A DNA stretch of 64,000 nt from assembly GCF_001040845.1 (NCBI RefSeq), contig NZ_CP011941.1, positions 2,486,890 to 2,550,889 of the forward strand, read 5' to 3'. This DNA comes from Synechococcus sp. WH 8020 (GTDB taxonomy: Bacteria > Cyanobacteriota > Cyanobacteriia > PCC-6307 > Cyanobiaceae). The notes below the pieces were generated by a model. That model did no database searches, was not told where the DNA came from, and saw only the letters and a list, made by a program, of their open reading frames with translations. Shown here in pieces: positions 8,528-17,745 of this stretch (position 1 is its first letter; each line of letters opens with the position of its first letter). The translations under genes and the position numbers were made by a program.

Positions 8528-9808
8528 TCAAGCTGCTGTCGCAGGACGTCTCGGTGGACATGCCATTAGTGGGCGATGGTGATGATGTCGTGGCGTTTTG
8601 TTGGTTGCTGCCTTAATGCTCCGTGTCTGGCCTGCTTCGGCAAGGTCTGCTTGTAAGCGTTCGGTGCAGCACAGCAACCTCGACCAGCTAGGGAGCTGAT
8701 GGGCCACTGGAGCTGCCATCAATTCCTCAACTTTGGGACGTAACAAGGTTGCGAAGCTTTGGACAGCAAGCTCTTCGCTGTGTCGGCTGTAAGGCAGACG
8801 ATTAATGGCTGAATCCAATCCAAACTGTTGGACACGGTCTTCGCCGACCCGTCGGAACAGCACTTCAAGGGTTGGAATTTGGTCTGGAGACAACATTCGA
8901 CCTTCATGCTCCATGAGTCCACGAAGCACCGTGGCAAAAATTTCACCGGCCATGCGTTGCAATCCCTCTGAAGGAGCATTGCCCAATGTTTTGTGCTTGT
9001 GATCAAACAAGCCGAGATCCACTTGGGCGATGCGGCGAGGGGCCACATGGCGATACACCTCTGAAAGCAAACCAATTTCGAGTCCCCAGTCCGAAGGAAT
9101 GCGCAAATTCATGGCCAGATCTCTGGTGAACGCGAACTCGCCGGCTAAGGGGTAGCGAAATGATTGGAGATAGCGCAAATAAGGCATCGGCCCAAAAATC
9201 TGCTCCAGGCTGGTGAGGAGTGGGCCTACAAAAAGGCGTGTTGCTCTCCCATGCAGAGATTGGGTCTCGAGCGAAAGACGGCTGTAAAACGCTTTCACAT
9301 AAGCCACACCGAGAGAGGGGTCCAGCAACGGTCGCAGCATTCTTTGTGGGTACGCCGGTGAAAAGGTGCGGATGTCAGCATCAAAGAGACCAACGATCTC
9401 AGCGCTTCTGCAAGCCACACCAAGCCCTTGCCACACAGCCCAGCCTTTCCCAGGTGGTCCGGTCACATTGAGGCCAAGCGTCTGAAGGGACTGCAGTGAT
9501 TCGGCAACGGCGGGACCATTCGTCCAGTGCACGCGTACCGGAAATGGCATGTCAGAGAAGAAGGCTTCCGCGGCGGCGACGTCGTCGCAGGTCTCCGCTG
9601 ACAACGCGATCACGAGTTCTTCGAGGCCGCTTAGTTCTGCCAGCACCTCACGGATCAGTCCGAGCGCAGGACGGCTGAACTCTTCCATGAGGCACGGAAT
9701 CAGCAAGGACGTTGGGCGTTGCCTCAGCTGACGACGAAAGTCTGGGAGGTCCAGCTTTCCGAGTCCATAGTCATGAATCGTGGCGATTAATCCCTGCTGA
9801 AAATCCAT
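8528..9808 (-). CDS. gpgS: Glucosyl-3-phosphoglycerate synthase (GT81)
   Basis: A 426-residue GT-A fold glycosyltransferase that joins NDP-glucose to 3-phosphoglycerate, the first step to glucosylglycerate, an organic-acid osmolyte. Family marks are SLLIPCLMEEFSRPA near residue 35, GPPGKGWAVWQG, and the metal-binding LFDADIRTF. SDWGLEIGLLSEVYRH is also conserved. The ATG at 9808 (MDFQQGLIATIHDYG) is the family's usual N-terminus; a frame extension to 9874 would run into the opposite gene. It diverges from the phosphorylase and gpgP genes, forming one glucosylglycerate locus. Confidence 0.92.
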   Translation of the reverse strand: MDFQQGLIATIHDYGLGKLDLPDFRRQLRQRPTSLLIPCLMEEFSRPALGLIREVLAELSGLEELVIALSAETCDDVAAAEAFFSDMPFPVRVHWTNGPAVAESLQSLQTLGLNVTGPPGKGWAVWQGLGVACRSAEIVGLFDADIRTFSPAYPQRMLRPLLDPSLGVAYVKAFYSRLSLETQSLHGRATRLFVGPLLTSLEQIFGPMPYLRYLQSFRYPLAGEFAFTRDLAMNLRIPSDWGLEIGLLSEVYRHVAPRRIAQVDLGLFDHKHKTLGNAPSEGLQRMAGEIFATVLRGLMEHEGRMLSPDQIPTLEVLFRRVGEDRVQQFGLDSAINRLPYSRHSEELAVQSFATLLRPKVEELMAAPVAHQLPSWSRLLCCTERLQADLAEAGQTRSIKAATNKTPRHHHHRPLMACPPRRPATAA

Positions 9809-9872
9809 GCGGTGATCAATGCGACAACAATTTGCGAAGCTCTGTTCCATACCTGATGCACTTGGCAAAGGC

Positions 9873-11639
9873 ATGGTGTCGAAGCAGTTAATGGCGCATA
9901 AGTGGTTGCCATCGCTTCTGTCGGAGCTTTATGAACACCATTCTTCGGAGGATCTCAATCGGCTGTCGTCGCAATTGCTGCATTCCGAGCGGTCCGCGTC
10001 AGAGATTGCTGTTTCAGAGTCGCTCGATCTTGGGAGTGCAGACGCAACGGCAACGACTGCGCGTTGGGATTCCTCGAGTTGTGTGTTGATTGCCTATGCC
10101 GATACGGTGAGCGCCAATAACCAGCCTGGCCTTCGTTGTTTGCAGGCTCTTCTCCACGACCATTTCCATGGCCTCTCATCGGTCGTGCATGTGTTGCCCT
10201 TCTTGCGCTCCACCAGTGATGGAGGTTTTGCCGTTGCCAGCCATGAGGAGATTGAGCAACGCTTCGGTGATTGGAATGACTTGGCCGCGTTGGCTGAAGG
10301 TCGCCAGTTGATGGCTGATTTGGTTCTCAATCACATTTCAGCGTCGCACCCTTGGGTGCGGGCTTTTCTGAAGGGAGAGGAACCTGGCGCGCGATGTGTG
10401 TTGGCTGCTGCTCCCCACTCTTGTTGGGACAATGTGGTGCGCCCGCGCAGTTCGGCGCTATTCACCACCCTCGCGACAGATCGGGGCCCAGAAACGGTCT
10501 GGACCACGTTCGGGCCCGATCAAGTGGATGTGAACTGGCGAGAGCCTGAGGTGTTGCTGGGGTTCACTCGCCTGCTCGATTTGTTTTGCAGTTTTGGCAT
10601 CCAATGGTTGCGCCTTGATGCCGTGGGGTTTGTTTGGAAACAACCTTTGAGTGATTGCATCCATCAGCCTCAAGCCCATCGCTTGGTGCAAGTGTTGCGT
10701 CTTCTCTTGGAGTCTCGATGTCCTCAGGGAGTGGTGGTGACGGAAACGAATGTTCCCGAGCAGGAAAATCTGTCTTATTTGACCACGGGTACTGAAGCGC
10801 ACCTCGCCTACAACTTCCCCTTACCTCCTTTGGTCCTCGAGGCATGTCTCAGTCGTCGTGCAGATCTGCTGAATTCCTGGCTGGCGCGTTGGCCTCAGCT
10901 CCCTCAAGGGACAGGCCTGCTCAATTTCACGGCCTGTCATGACGGGATTGGTTTGCGGCCGCTTGAAGGGTTGATGGAATCCGATCGCTTGCTCCAGTTG
11001 CTGAAGCAATGCGAGCAGAGGGGTGGTTTGGTGAGTCACCGGCGCATGGCGGATGGACTGGATGTTCCCTATGAGATCAACATCAGCTGGTGGAGTGCCA
11101 TGGCGGCTCCAGGGAGGGATCCATCACACCATCAACGAGCGCGTTTTGTGTTGACGCAATTGCTGCTGTTGACGTTGCCCGGTGTGCCTGCGTTTTACCT
11201 GCCGGCGTTACTGGCAACCCCTAATGACAATGCTCGATTTCGCCTCAGCGGTCATCGGCGCGACCTCAACCGTCCTCAATTTCAACTCGACCGTTTAGAG
11301 CGTTTGTTGGCTGATGTTGAAAGCGATCCCCGTCAGGTGGTGGAGTTACTGCAACAAGCAATGGCTGTCCGTCGTGGCCAGCCGGCGCTAGATCCCTTCG
11401 CCCCAATGACGGTCCTGAGCGAAGGACGCTCTGATGTAGTGATTCTGCAGAGGGGTGAAGGGGCAAGCACTCTGTTTGCCATTCACAATTTCAGTGATGT
11501 TCGCCTCAGTTTCCCTTTGAGCACCCTTGCTAACGCCACAGGGTCTGTTTGGCATGACGTGTTGAACGGGAATTCCTTTGTTGCGGGCCAAACGGCTCTC
11601 GACCTTGAGCCGTTTGCTGTGCATTGGTTGACTCGATGA
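9873..11639 (+). CDS. GH13_18 sugar phosphorylase, probable glucosylglycerate phosphorylase (annotated elsewhere as sucrose phosphorylase)
   Basis: A ~588-residue alpha-amylase-fold enzyme of the sucrose phosphorylase subfamily. Catalytic residues are visible: nucleophile Asp in RLDAVGF (about residue 249), acid/base Glu in TETNVPE (about 291) and the stabilising Asp in ACHDGIGLRP (about 357). The ETNVPxxEN form, rather than the sequence of true sucrose phosphorylases, is the type known from glucosylglycerate or glucosylglycerol phosphorylases. With gpgS upstream and gpgP overlapping downstream, glucosylglycerate is the most likely substrate; this is inference. ATG at 9873 follows an AAAGG; 9891 is another possible start. 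Its stop overlaps gpgP (ATGA). Confidence 0.82.
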   Translation: MVSKQLMAHKWLPSLLSELYEHHSSEDLNRLSSQLLHSERSASEIAVSESLDLGSADATATTARWDSSSCVLIAYADTVSANNQPGLRCLQALLHDHFHGLSSVVHVLPFLRSTSDGGFAVASHEEIEQRFGDWNDLAALAEGRQLMADLVLNHISASHPWVRAFLKGEEPGARCVLAAAPHSCWDNVVRPRSSALFTTLATDRGPETVWTTFGPDQVDVNWREPEVLLGFTRLLDLFCSFGIQWLRLDAVGFVWKQPLSDCIHQPQAHRLVQVLRLLLESRCPQGVVVTETNVPEQENLSYLTTGTEAHLAYNFPLPPLVLEACLSRRADLLNSWLARWPQLPQGTGLLNFTACHDGIGLRPLEGLMESDRLLQLLKQCEQRGGLVSHRRMADGLDVPYEINISWWSAMAAPGRDPSHHQRARFVLTQLLLLTLPGVPAFYLPALLATPNDNARFRLSGHRRDLNRPQFQLDRLERLLADVESDPRQVVELLQQAMAVRRGQPALDPFAPMTVLSEGRSDVVILQRGEGASTLFAIHNFSDVRLSFPLSTLANATGSVWHDVLNGNSFVAGQTALDLEPFAVHWLTR

Positions 11640-12445
11640 CGAAAACAGATGCTCTGTCCTCAACCCCCTGGTGGGTCGTCACCGATCTCGATGGGACTCT
11701 GATGGACCATGCCTACAACTGGGAGCCGGCACGGGAGGCGATCCGTGGCTTGCAGCTAAAGGGAATTCCTGTGATTCCCTGTACGAGCAAAACGGCGGTG
11801 GAGGTGAAAGATTTCAGGGCTGCAGTTGGGTTGAAGGACCCGTACATCGTTGAAAACGGAGGGGCTGTTCATGGGGAAACCAATGATGGTGAGCCATGGG
11901 AGCTTGTCCTCGGATGCGCTGTTGCTGAGCTTCGCCCGGTTTTGCTTGAGCTTGAGCAGTTGCTCAGTGAGCCGTTGCAACCTATTGATGCACTTTCGGA
12001 TCAAGAGGCTCTCGACCTTCTTGGGTTGCAGGGCGAAGCGCTGCAGTTGGCTTGCGCGAGGCGTTGGAGTTTGCCCTTTGTGCCTCCTTCTTCATCAGCG
12101 CAGCAACGCTTGCCAGACCTCGCCAACCAACTTGGTTTCGCTGTTGTACAGGGCAACCGGATGGGGCACCTACTCGGCGCAGAGGTGAGCAAGGGGCGAG
12201 CGCTGGAGGTTTTAAAGCAGCGCAGTGGTGGTTCTCCAGTGCGGGTGCTCGCATTGGGTGACTCCCCCAATGATCAGCCCCTCCTTGAGGCTGGTGATCT
12301 CTCAGTTGTTGTGCCTGGTGCGAATGGTCCCCATCCGGTCTTCGCTGACGCCATTGCTCAAGGCCGCTACCAGTTGGCGCCTGCTTGCCATGCTCAGGGC
12401 TGGGCCGAGGCGGTCTTTCAGCACGTTCTCAATGAATCGTGCTGA
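11636..12445 (+). CDS. gpgP: Glucosyl-3-phosphoglycerate phosphatase (HAD-IIB, MpgP/GpgP family)
   Basis: A 269-residue HAD phosphatase of the mannosyl/glucosyl-3-phosphoglycerate phosphatase family. It should remove phosphate from glucosyl-3-phosphoglycerate to give glucosylglycerate. HAD motif I is VVTDLDGTLMD (Asp17, Asp19), motif II is PCTSKTAVEV (Ser/Thr), IVENGGAV follows, and motif IV is LALGDSPNDQPLL. The ATGA overlap with the phosphorylase stop fixes the start. Together with gpgS this gives the complete two-step synthesis route. Confidence 0.9.
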   Translation: MTKTDALSSTPWWVVTDLDGTLMDHAYNWEPAREAIRGLQLKGIPVIPCTSKTAVEVKDFRAAVGLKDPYIVENGGAVHGETNDGEPWELVLGCAVAELRPVLLELEQLLSEPLQPIDALSDQEALDLLGLQGEALQLACARRWSLPFVPPSSSAQQRLPDLANQLGFAVVQGNRMGHLLGAEVSKGRALEVLKQRSGGSPVRVLALGDSPNDQPLLEAGDLSVVVPGANGPHPVFADAIAQGRYQLAPACHAQGWAEAVFQHVLNESC

Positions 12446-12534
12446 TCCTGACCATTGCAATCTTTCCCTCAAAGACCGTGTGAAGCTCCCTCCTAAACGG
12501 GAGCAGACTTGAACAAAGGAATGATCAAGTACGG

Positions 12535-12957
12535 ATGACAGCGATTCAATGCCGATATACAGGTGACTTGCACTGCACGGCTCAGCACGGACCCTCGGGC
12601 ACCGTCCTCAACACCGATGCACCAACTGATCATGATGGCCTTGGCGAAAGCTTTTCGCCGACTGACCTACTCGCGACAGCCCTTGGAACGTGCATCTTGA
12701 CCATCATGGGCATCGCCGCACGGCGCCGCGGCTGGGACCTCGTGGACGCCAACGTCATCGTTGAAAAAACAATGACAAGCGAAGGACCGCGCCGCATTGA
12801 AAGCCTTCAAGCTCAGATCAGCCTCCCTGTTGCCCTTAGTCAGGAACAGAAGACCTTCTTGAAGCGTGTCGCGAATGATTGCCCAGTGAAACGAAACCTC
12901 GAGGCTTCAATCACGATTGATTTGATCTGGAACGATGCAAGTTCTACGTCTCTCTAG
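12535..12957 (+). CDS. OsmC/Ohr family peroxide-reducing protein
   Basis: A 140-residue OsmC-family protein that reduces organic hydroperoxides or detoxifies related oxidants in the cytosol. The two reactive cysteines are in ALGTCILTIMG (Cys53) and NDCPVKRNL (Cys116), at the spacing seen in this family. Length is normal. It stands alone after the osmolyte island, with 89 bases upstream. Whether it is OsmC or another subfamily member is not decided here. Confidence 0.88.
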   Translation: MTAIQCRYTGDLHCTAQHGPSGTVLNTDAPTDHDGLGESFSPTDLLATALGTCILTIMGIAARRRGWDLVDANVIVEKTMTSEGPRRIESLQAQISLPVALSQEQKTFLKRVANDCPVKRNLEASITIDLIWNDASSTSL

Positions 12958-13220
12958 TTGATTTAGTAAAGGCATTCAGGCCAGGAGATTGTGATAAGAC
13001 TTCAATTCCTTCCGATTGCCGTCTCTCTCGAAACAGCGTATTTCCCATCTTTTGATGCGGGTGTGTTTAAAACCAATGGGAAACAGATGTTGTGATTGAC
13101 CGGGATGCAGCTACGTCACCACTCGATGCGAATGAATTGAGCAGTAGTCCTTTTACCAGCATCAAGTGGATCCCGATTTGCTGCTCGAGGGACAGCTCAT
13201 CTTCCTTGTCGCTCGGCTAA
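12958..13220. other. 263-base intergenic region, nothing firm
   Basis: Between the OsmC gene and the convergent end of pyrFE I see no RNA gene and no strong hairpin. A short open plus-strand stretch near 13155-13265 translates as FYQHQVDPDLLLEGQ and so on, but has no good start and runs into the end of pyrFE. Confidence 0.5.
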
Positions 13221-14756
13221 TCATTGGTCAGTGTGTCGCAGAGCTTGTGCCTGATTGGGACTGATTCGATCCGAGGCCTCGAGTACATGGCTGATGGTGT
13301 CAAGGGTGAGCACGGCTTGCAGCTTCACTCCGTGGCTCTGTAAACGCTGCTTGGCGCGGAGATCATGGATTCCACCATGGTCTAGAAACACCACCACATC
13401 ACGCACGTTCAAGCCAGATGATTCGAGCTTCCCGATTCCTTCCATCACGCTTCCGCCGGTAATCAAAATGTCATCGACCACGGCCACTGTCTCCCCCTTC
13501 TTGAACTCTCCTTCCACCATTCGCCGGGTTCCATGGGCCTTCACTTCTTTTCTTGGGTAAATCAGTGGCTTATGCAATTGCAATGACAAGCCCGTAGCCG
13601 TGGGTAAAGATCCATAAGGAATCCCTGCAATGCGGTCGAATCGCAAGGGCCTTAGCACCTGGGCATAGCAATCGAGAACGCGATGGAAAAGAGCGGGATC
13701 AGAAATGATCTGACGAAGATCAACGTAATAGTTGAAAATTTCACCGCTTGCTTGCTTAAATTCCCCGAATAGAAGGCAGCGGATATCGTACAAATCGATC
13801 ACAAGATCCCAAAGATCTTGATCGATTGGCGTCACTCCATCTTTCCTGCCCGTCGTGATGGAGTCATCCTGATTGGATTGATCCGAGTGGGGCCAGATTC
13901 TGCATTGTTCTGGATGGATTGCATCAGTCTGTGCTCTTTCTTGGAGATGTTGGTCGCGAATTCGATTAATCCTTCCTTTGAGTGTTGCGGCCTGTTCATT
14001 GATTTTGTTCCCGTTCAGCAAATTTTGAGGAAGTGGGATCAACAATCCATCTCCCATCTTGTTTAAGCCGTTTTTGAGCAGACATTGCAAATTCCCTTCC
14101 TCACCCCAGAGTGAGCGGAGCATGACAAATCGTTCGGGTGCTGCTTGTCGCACATCAGCCAATATTGCTGGGTTGCTGGTGCCGACTTCAAGCAACAGTT
14201 GTTCTGGCGTCCCCCAGCTTTGGCTTTCTCGCACCACTTTTAAATAGAAAGGATTGTGGTCATCGGGATGATGTTGAAGATCGCGCGCAGCAGGATTGGA
14301 GCTATGGCAATTAATGAAGACTCCTTTCCCTGGATATAAAAGGAAAGGAGCTGCAATGTCTTGACCAGCAAAAGGATTGAGTGTTACGGCGTCGGCATGC
14401 AGGGATTGGAACAGGTAGGCAGCGATAGCGCTCGAGCTATTGAGATCTCCATGCTTGATATCGATAATGAGCGGCACGTCTGGAGGCAGCAGTTCACGCA
14501 CCTCCAACAGCAGCTCCACACCAGCAGAACCCATCGCTTGATAGAAGCCGAGGCTTGGTTTGTAGGCGCAAACATGATCAGCCGTCTCTTCGATGACGGA
14601 CTTGCACCATGAACGGGCTTGGCTGAGCAGTGATCTGCCGTTGAGTCCGCGCAGGTCTGCCCAGCTGCGCAGCATTTCAGGATTGGGATCAAGGCCCGTC
14701 ACCAGCAGCGACTTCCGACTGCTCATCGCATCGGTGAGTGCCGTGAAAAAGCCCAT
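13221..14756 (-). CDS. pyrFE: Bifunctional orotidine-5'-phosphate decarboxylase / orotate phosphoribosyltransferase (PyrF-PyrE fusion)
   Basis: A 511-residue fusion covering the last two steps of UMP synthesis. The N-terminal ~270 residues are OMP decarboxylase: LLVTGLDPNPEM near 17-28 and the catalytic DIKHGD (Asp99, Lys101, Asp104). The C-terminal ~200 residues are orotate phosphoribosyltransferase with IYPRKEVKAHGT and the PRPP loop AVVDDILITGGS near residues 424-434. A polar linker of about 40 residues joins them. The order is opposite to animal and plant UMP synthase (PyrE-PyrF). OMPDC-OPRT fusions are known from cyanobacteria and kinetoplastids, so this is unusual but not unprecedented. 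Confidence 0.93.
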   Translation of the reverse strand: MGFFTALTDAMSSRKSLLVTGLDPNPEMLRSWADLRGLNGRSLLSQARSWCKSVIEETADHVCAYKPSLGFYQAMGSAGVELLLEVRELLPPDVPLIIDIKHGDLNSSSAIAAYLFQSLHADAVTLNPFAGQDIAAPFLLYPGKGVFINCHSSNPAARDLQHHPDDHNPFYLKVVRESQSWGTPEQLLLEVGTSNPAILADVRQAAPERFVMLRSLWGEEGNLQCLLKNGLNKMGDGLLIPLPQNLLNGNKINEQAATLKGRINRIRDQHLQERAQTDAIHPEQCRIWPHSDQSNQDDSITTGRKDGVTPIDQDLWDLVIDLYDIRCLLFGEFKQASGEIFNYYVDLRQIISDPALFHRVLDCYAQVLRPLRFDRIAGIPYGSLPTATGLSLQLHKPLIYPRKEVKAHGTRRMVEGEFKKGETVAVVDDILITGGSVMEGIGKLESSGLNVRDVVVFLDHGGIHDLRAKQRLQSHGVKLQAVLTLDTISHVLEASDRISPNQAQALRHTDQ

Positions 14757-14959
14757 GGCTCTGGGGATTGATTCCTCTAGAATGGACTTTGGCTGGATTG
14801 TTCGTGACTCTGATCCATCAAATGAAGTATTTAAGGGTCGGATCGGTGTCGATAGCGTGGATTGGTCTGGATGGTTCAGATCCGCATGGTCAACAAATCC
14901 AGTAAGTTGATTTCCTTTTTGATCTCATTGATTCACGGCTCGTTATGGCAGGCGACCGA

Positions 14960-16471
14960 TTAAGTCTTGCTCATGAAGGTGGATGATTTGATTCCCCGCT
15001 GCATCACTATTAGCCTGGACAGTAAGCATCCAAGAGTTGTAAGTAGAACGGCAAGATTCATTGGTAATGGATGTAAATTGTTGGAATTTGCGTACAGTGT
15101 GATGAATATCGATAGCATTAATCCCCAGAAGAAAGAGAGTTCGGCGTAGAAGTCGTGCCGAAGGGTCGGATGGCTTGCGTCGGCTCGAATCACATCACGA
15201 AGAATGGCTCCGCCCGCTCCAGTCATGGCACTGAAGATTGGCCCCCAGAGGATCAAGGGATTGCATTTCTCCTCAACGGCCACGATGACACCCACAACGG
15301 TAAAAGCTGATAAGCCGAGGGCATCCAAAACTTGAACGGTTTTTTCTCCAAAGTGAAGTTTTTCCAGCATTCTGGGCAAACTGCGTAGCTTCGTAAGCCT
15401 TGCTAAAAAGTGACTGATCAGCACGAGTGCAATCACAATGATTAGGTTGTGAGTGGATTGAAGGACTGCTGGTTGGTCTCGATTTGCAATCAAATCCCTG
15501 ATGATTCCACCGCCAAAGGCGGGAAGACTTGCAAGTACGAGTGCGCCAAATAGGCTGAAGCGATCGCGTCGTGCCAATAAGATTCCGGAAAAAGCAAAGG
15601 CTGCCGTTCCAATCGTTTCTAGGGCGAAAAACCATGGCTGGCCTGCTGTCATGGCCAATAAAGAAGGGAAGAGATAATCGCGAACGATTTGGTTGTAACG
15701 TCCATCATCTTTAAGTTTTTGCATCGCTTGATCAAATGCGGCAACGAGTGCAGGTGATGTGGTACGACGACTAAAAAGGGCCACAATTGGACCTGAGAAG
15801 ATGTGTTCTTTACCGGCAATTAGATCTCGACTGAGAGATTCTTCCCAAATTAAAGTGCTCCCTACTAGGCGATCGATGGCAACTAAATCAACCTTTCCGT
15901 TCGCCAGGTTCTGTAGATTCTCGATGTCTGTTTTCACTGATGTCCATCGATCTTGATTGGATGGATTCTTGAGGAAGCTATCGATGGCATCTCCGTAGTA
16001 ATACCCAGATACAACACCTATTCGAAGTTTGCTTGAGGGGAATGATTGCTTAAACTCATCAGGCTGAAGCATGGCGATTGCGCTCGATTCCGATCGTCGA
16101 CTGATCAAAACGATGTCTTCGTTTCGATAAGGGGCTGAAAAGTAGGCATAGCGCTCTCGGTCTGGCGTGATAAAGGCTCCTCCTGCTACATCACGCATTC
16201 CTTCACTGATGTCTTGTTGATGGACCTTCCAGTCCACCTGAGGAAGTTTGAGTGTTAGCCCCAATTCCTCCTCAAAAACCTCTTTCAGCAGCTGAACATC
16301 TAGGCCGGTGAGTTGGAGTCGGTCATTACTATTTTTTTCAAGATATTGATAGGGCTTCCAGGGGTACCAGCCCCCCTGGATGACGTTCTTTCCCGAGGCA
16401 GAAACAGACGCCGACAAGCTCATGATCAGAACCATTGACGCCACTGCGATGGCGAATGTCTTGAGCTTCAC
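14960..16471 (-). CDS. Periplasmic solute-binding domain (SBP family 3) fused to TRIC/UPF0126 channel domain
   Basis: A 503-residue two-part protein. The start is a GTG at 16471 preceded by AAAAGGAT; it gives a classic signal peptide (KLKTFAIAVASMVLIMSL, ending SASG). The longer frame from 16555 starts inside the psbA terminator and is rejected. Residues ~27-280 resemble family 3 amino-acid-binding proteins (WYPWKPYQYLE, GLDVQLLKEVFEEELG, FITPDRERYAYFSAPY, RIGVVSGYYYGD). From ~285 on are about seven hydrophobic helices with the duplicated TRIC motif: LPAFGGGIIRDLI and TGAGGAILRDVI. A ligand-controlled channel is an inference; no biochemical role is known to me. Confidence 0.86.
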   Translation of the reverse strand: MKLKTFAIAVASMVLIMSLSASVSASGKNVIQGGWYPWKPYQYLEKNSNDRLQLTGLDVQLLKEVFEEELGLTLKLPQVDWKVHQQDISEGMRDVAGGAFITPDRERYAYFSAPYRNEDIVLISRRSESSAIAMLQPDEFKQSFPSSKLRIGVVSGYYYGDAIDSFLKNPSNQDRWTSVKTDIENLQNLANGKVDLVAIDRLVGSTLIWEESLSRDLIAGKEHIFSGPIVALFSRRTTSPALVAAFDQAMQKLKDDGRYNQIVRDYLFPSLLAMTAGQPWFFALETIGTAAFAFSGILLARRDRFSLFGALVLASLPAFGGGIIRDLIANRDQPAVLQSTHNLIIVIALVLISHFLARLTKLRSLPRMLEKLHFGEKTVQVLDALGLSAFTVVGVIVAVEEKCNPLILWGPIFSAMTGAGGAILRDVIRADASHPTLRHDFYAELSFFWGLMLSIFITLYANSNNLHPLPMNLAVLLTTLGCLLSRLIVMQRGIKSSTFMSKT

Positions 16472-16555
16472 GGATCCTTTTGTCTTGATTTTAATGCTGC
16501 TCGAATTTGGATCAATGTCATCATCCAAAAAGTCAACAGGACTGATCCAAGCCAC

Positions 16556-16583
16556 AAAAAAGCCCCCGCCGAAAGGCGGGGGC
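16556..16583 (-). terminator. Rho-independent terminator of psbA
   Basis: Arms GCCCCCGCC (16562-16570) and GGCGGGGGC (16575-16583) enclose a four-base GAAA/TTTC loop. Read on the minus strand the hairpin is followed by six T. It lies about 40 bases after the psbA stop. Confidence 0.95.
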
Positions 16584-16623
16584 TTCCTCGTTCAGTTGAC
16601 CTGAACTTGGATTGGATTCCGGA

Positions 16624-17703
16624 TCAACCGATGGCAGGTGCCTGAAGAGCCACAGGTGTGGACTCAGCAGCAGCCAGGTCGAGGGGGAAGTTATGAGCGT
16701 TGCGCTCGTGCATCACTTCCATGCCAAGACCAGCTCTGTTAAGAACGTCGGCCCAGGTGTTCAGGACGCGGCCCTGACCATCAAGGATCGACTGGTTGAA
16801 GTTGAAGCCGTTCAGGTTGAAGGCCATGGTTGACACGCCAAGGGCGGTGAACCAGATGCCGACCACAGGCCAGGCTGCAAGGAAGAAGTGCAGGCTACGG
16901 CTGTTGTTGAAGGAGGCGTATTGGAAGATCAGGCGACCGAAGTAGCCGTGAGCAGCCACGATGTTGTACGTCTCTTCTTCTTGGCCGAACTTGTAGCCAT
17001 AGTTCTGGGACTCGGTCTCGGTGGTTTCACGCACCAAGGAGGAGGTCACCAGTGAGCCGTGCATGGCGGAGAACAGTGAACCACCGAAAACACCAGCCAC
17101 TCCCAGCATGTGGAAGGGGTGCATCAGGATGTTGTGCTCAGCCTGGAACACCAACATGTAGTTGAAGGTTCCAGAGATGCCCAAAGGCATGGCGTCAGAG
17201 AACGAACCCTGACCGAAGGGGTAGACCAGGAACACTGCAGATGCAGCAGCAACAGGTGCGCTGTAAGCAACACAGATCCAAGGGCGCATGCCCAAGCGGT
17301 AGGAGAGTTCCCACTCACGTCCCATATAGGCGTAGATGCCGATCAGGAAGTGGAACACAACCAGCTGGAAAGGACCGCCGTTGTAGAGCCACTCGTCGAG
17401 TGAGGCAGCTTCCCAGATGGGGTAGAAGTGCAAGCCAATGGCGTTGCTGGAAGGAACAACAGCACCAGAAATGATGTTGTTGCCATACATCAGTGAACCT
17501 GCAACAGGCTCGCGGATGCCGTCGATATCAACCGGAGGTGCGGCGATGAAAGCGACGATGAAGCAGGTGGTAGCGGCAAGCAGGGTGGGGATCATCAACA
17601 CACCGAACCAACCGACATACAGACGGTTGTTGGTGGAGGTGACCCACTCACAGAACTGCTGCCAGCCATTAGCGCCGGAGCGCTGCTGGATGGTGGTAGT
17701 CAT
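16624..17703 (-). CDS. psbA: Photosystem II D1 protein, Glu130 (high-light) form
   Basis: A 359-residue D1 protein, the reaction-centre subunit that carries P680 ligands, the QB site and most ligands of the manganese cluster. Sequence from [10 protein letters not shown] to the C-terminus is canonical, with five membrane helices, [18 protein letters not shown] at the QB loop and the tail [11 protein letters not shown], where processing normally occurs after DLA. Residue 130 is Glu ([11 protein letters not shown]), the residue of high-light D1:2 forms rather than Gln of D1:1. A strong terminator follows. A radical SAM gene diverges upstream. Confidence 0.99.
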   Translation of the reverse strand: MTTTIQQRSGANGWQQFCEWVTSTNNRLYVGWFGVLMIPTLLAATTCFIVAFIAAPPVDIDGIREPVAGSLMYGNNIISGAVVPSSNAIGLHFYPIWEAASLDEWLYNGGPFQLVVFHFLIGIYAYMGREWELSYRLGMRPWICVAYSAPVAAASAVFLVYPFGQGSFSDAMPLGISGTFNYMLVFQAEHNILMHPFHMLGVAGVFGGSLFSAMHGSLVTSSLVRETTETESQNYGYKFGQEEETYNIVAAHGYFGRLIFQYASFNNSRSLHFFLAAWPVVGIWFTALGVSTMAFNLNGFNFNQSILDGQGRVLNTWADVLNRAGLGMEVMHERNAHNFPLDLAAAESTPVALQAPAIG

Positions 17704-17745
17704 GAGAACGGAAAAGAAGGTCTCGCAAGGAGACGGTTACGGAAG

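Noticed and set aside
13155-13265. Possible gene remnant reading FYQHQVDPDLLLEGQ
   Set aside because: No start codon or ribosome binding site and no known match; it runs into the end of pyrFE, so it is probably chance.
16472-16555. Longer N-terminus for the solute-binding/TRIC protein
   Set aside because: It would begin with a GTG beside the T-run of the psbA terminator and hide the clear signal peptide that starts at 16471.
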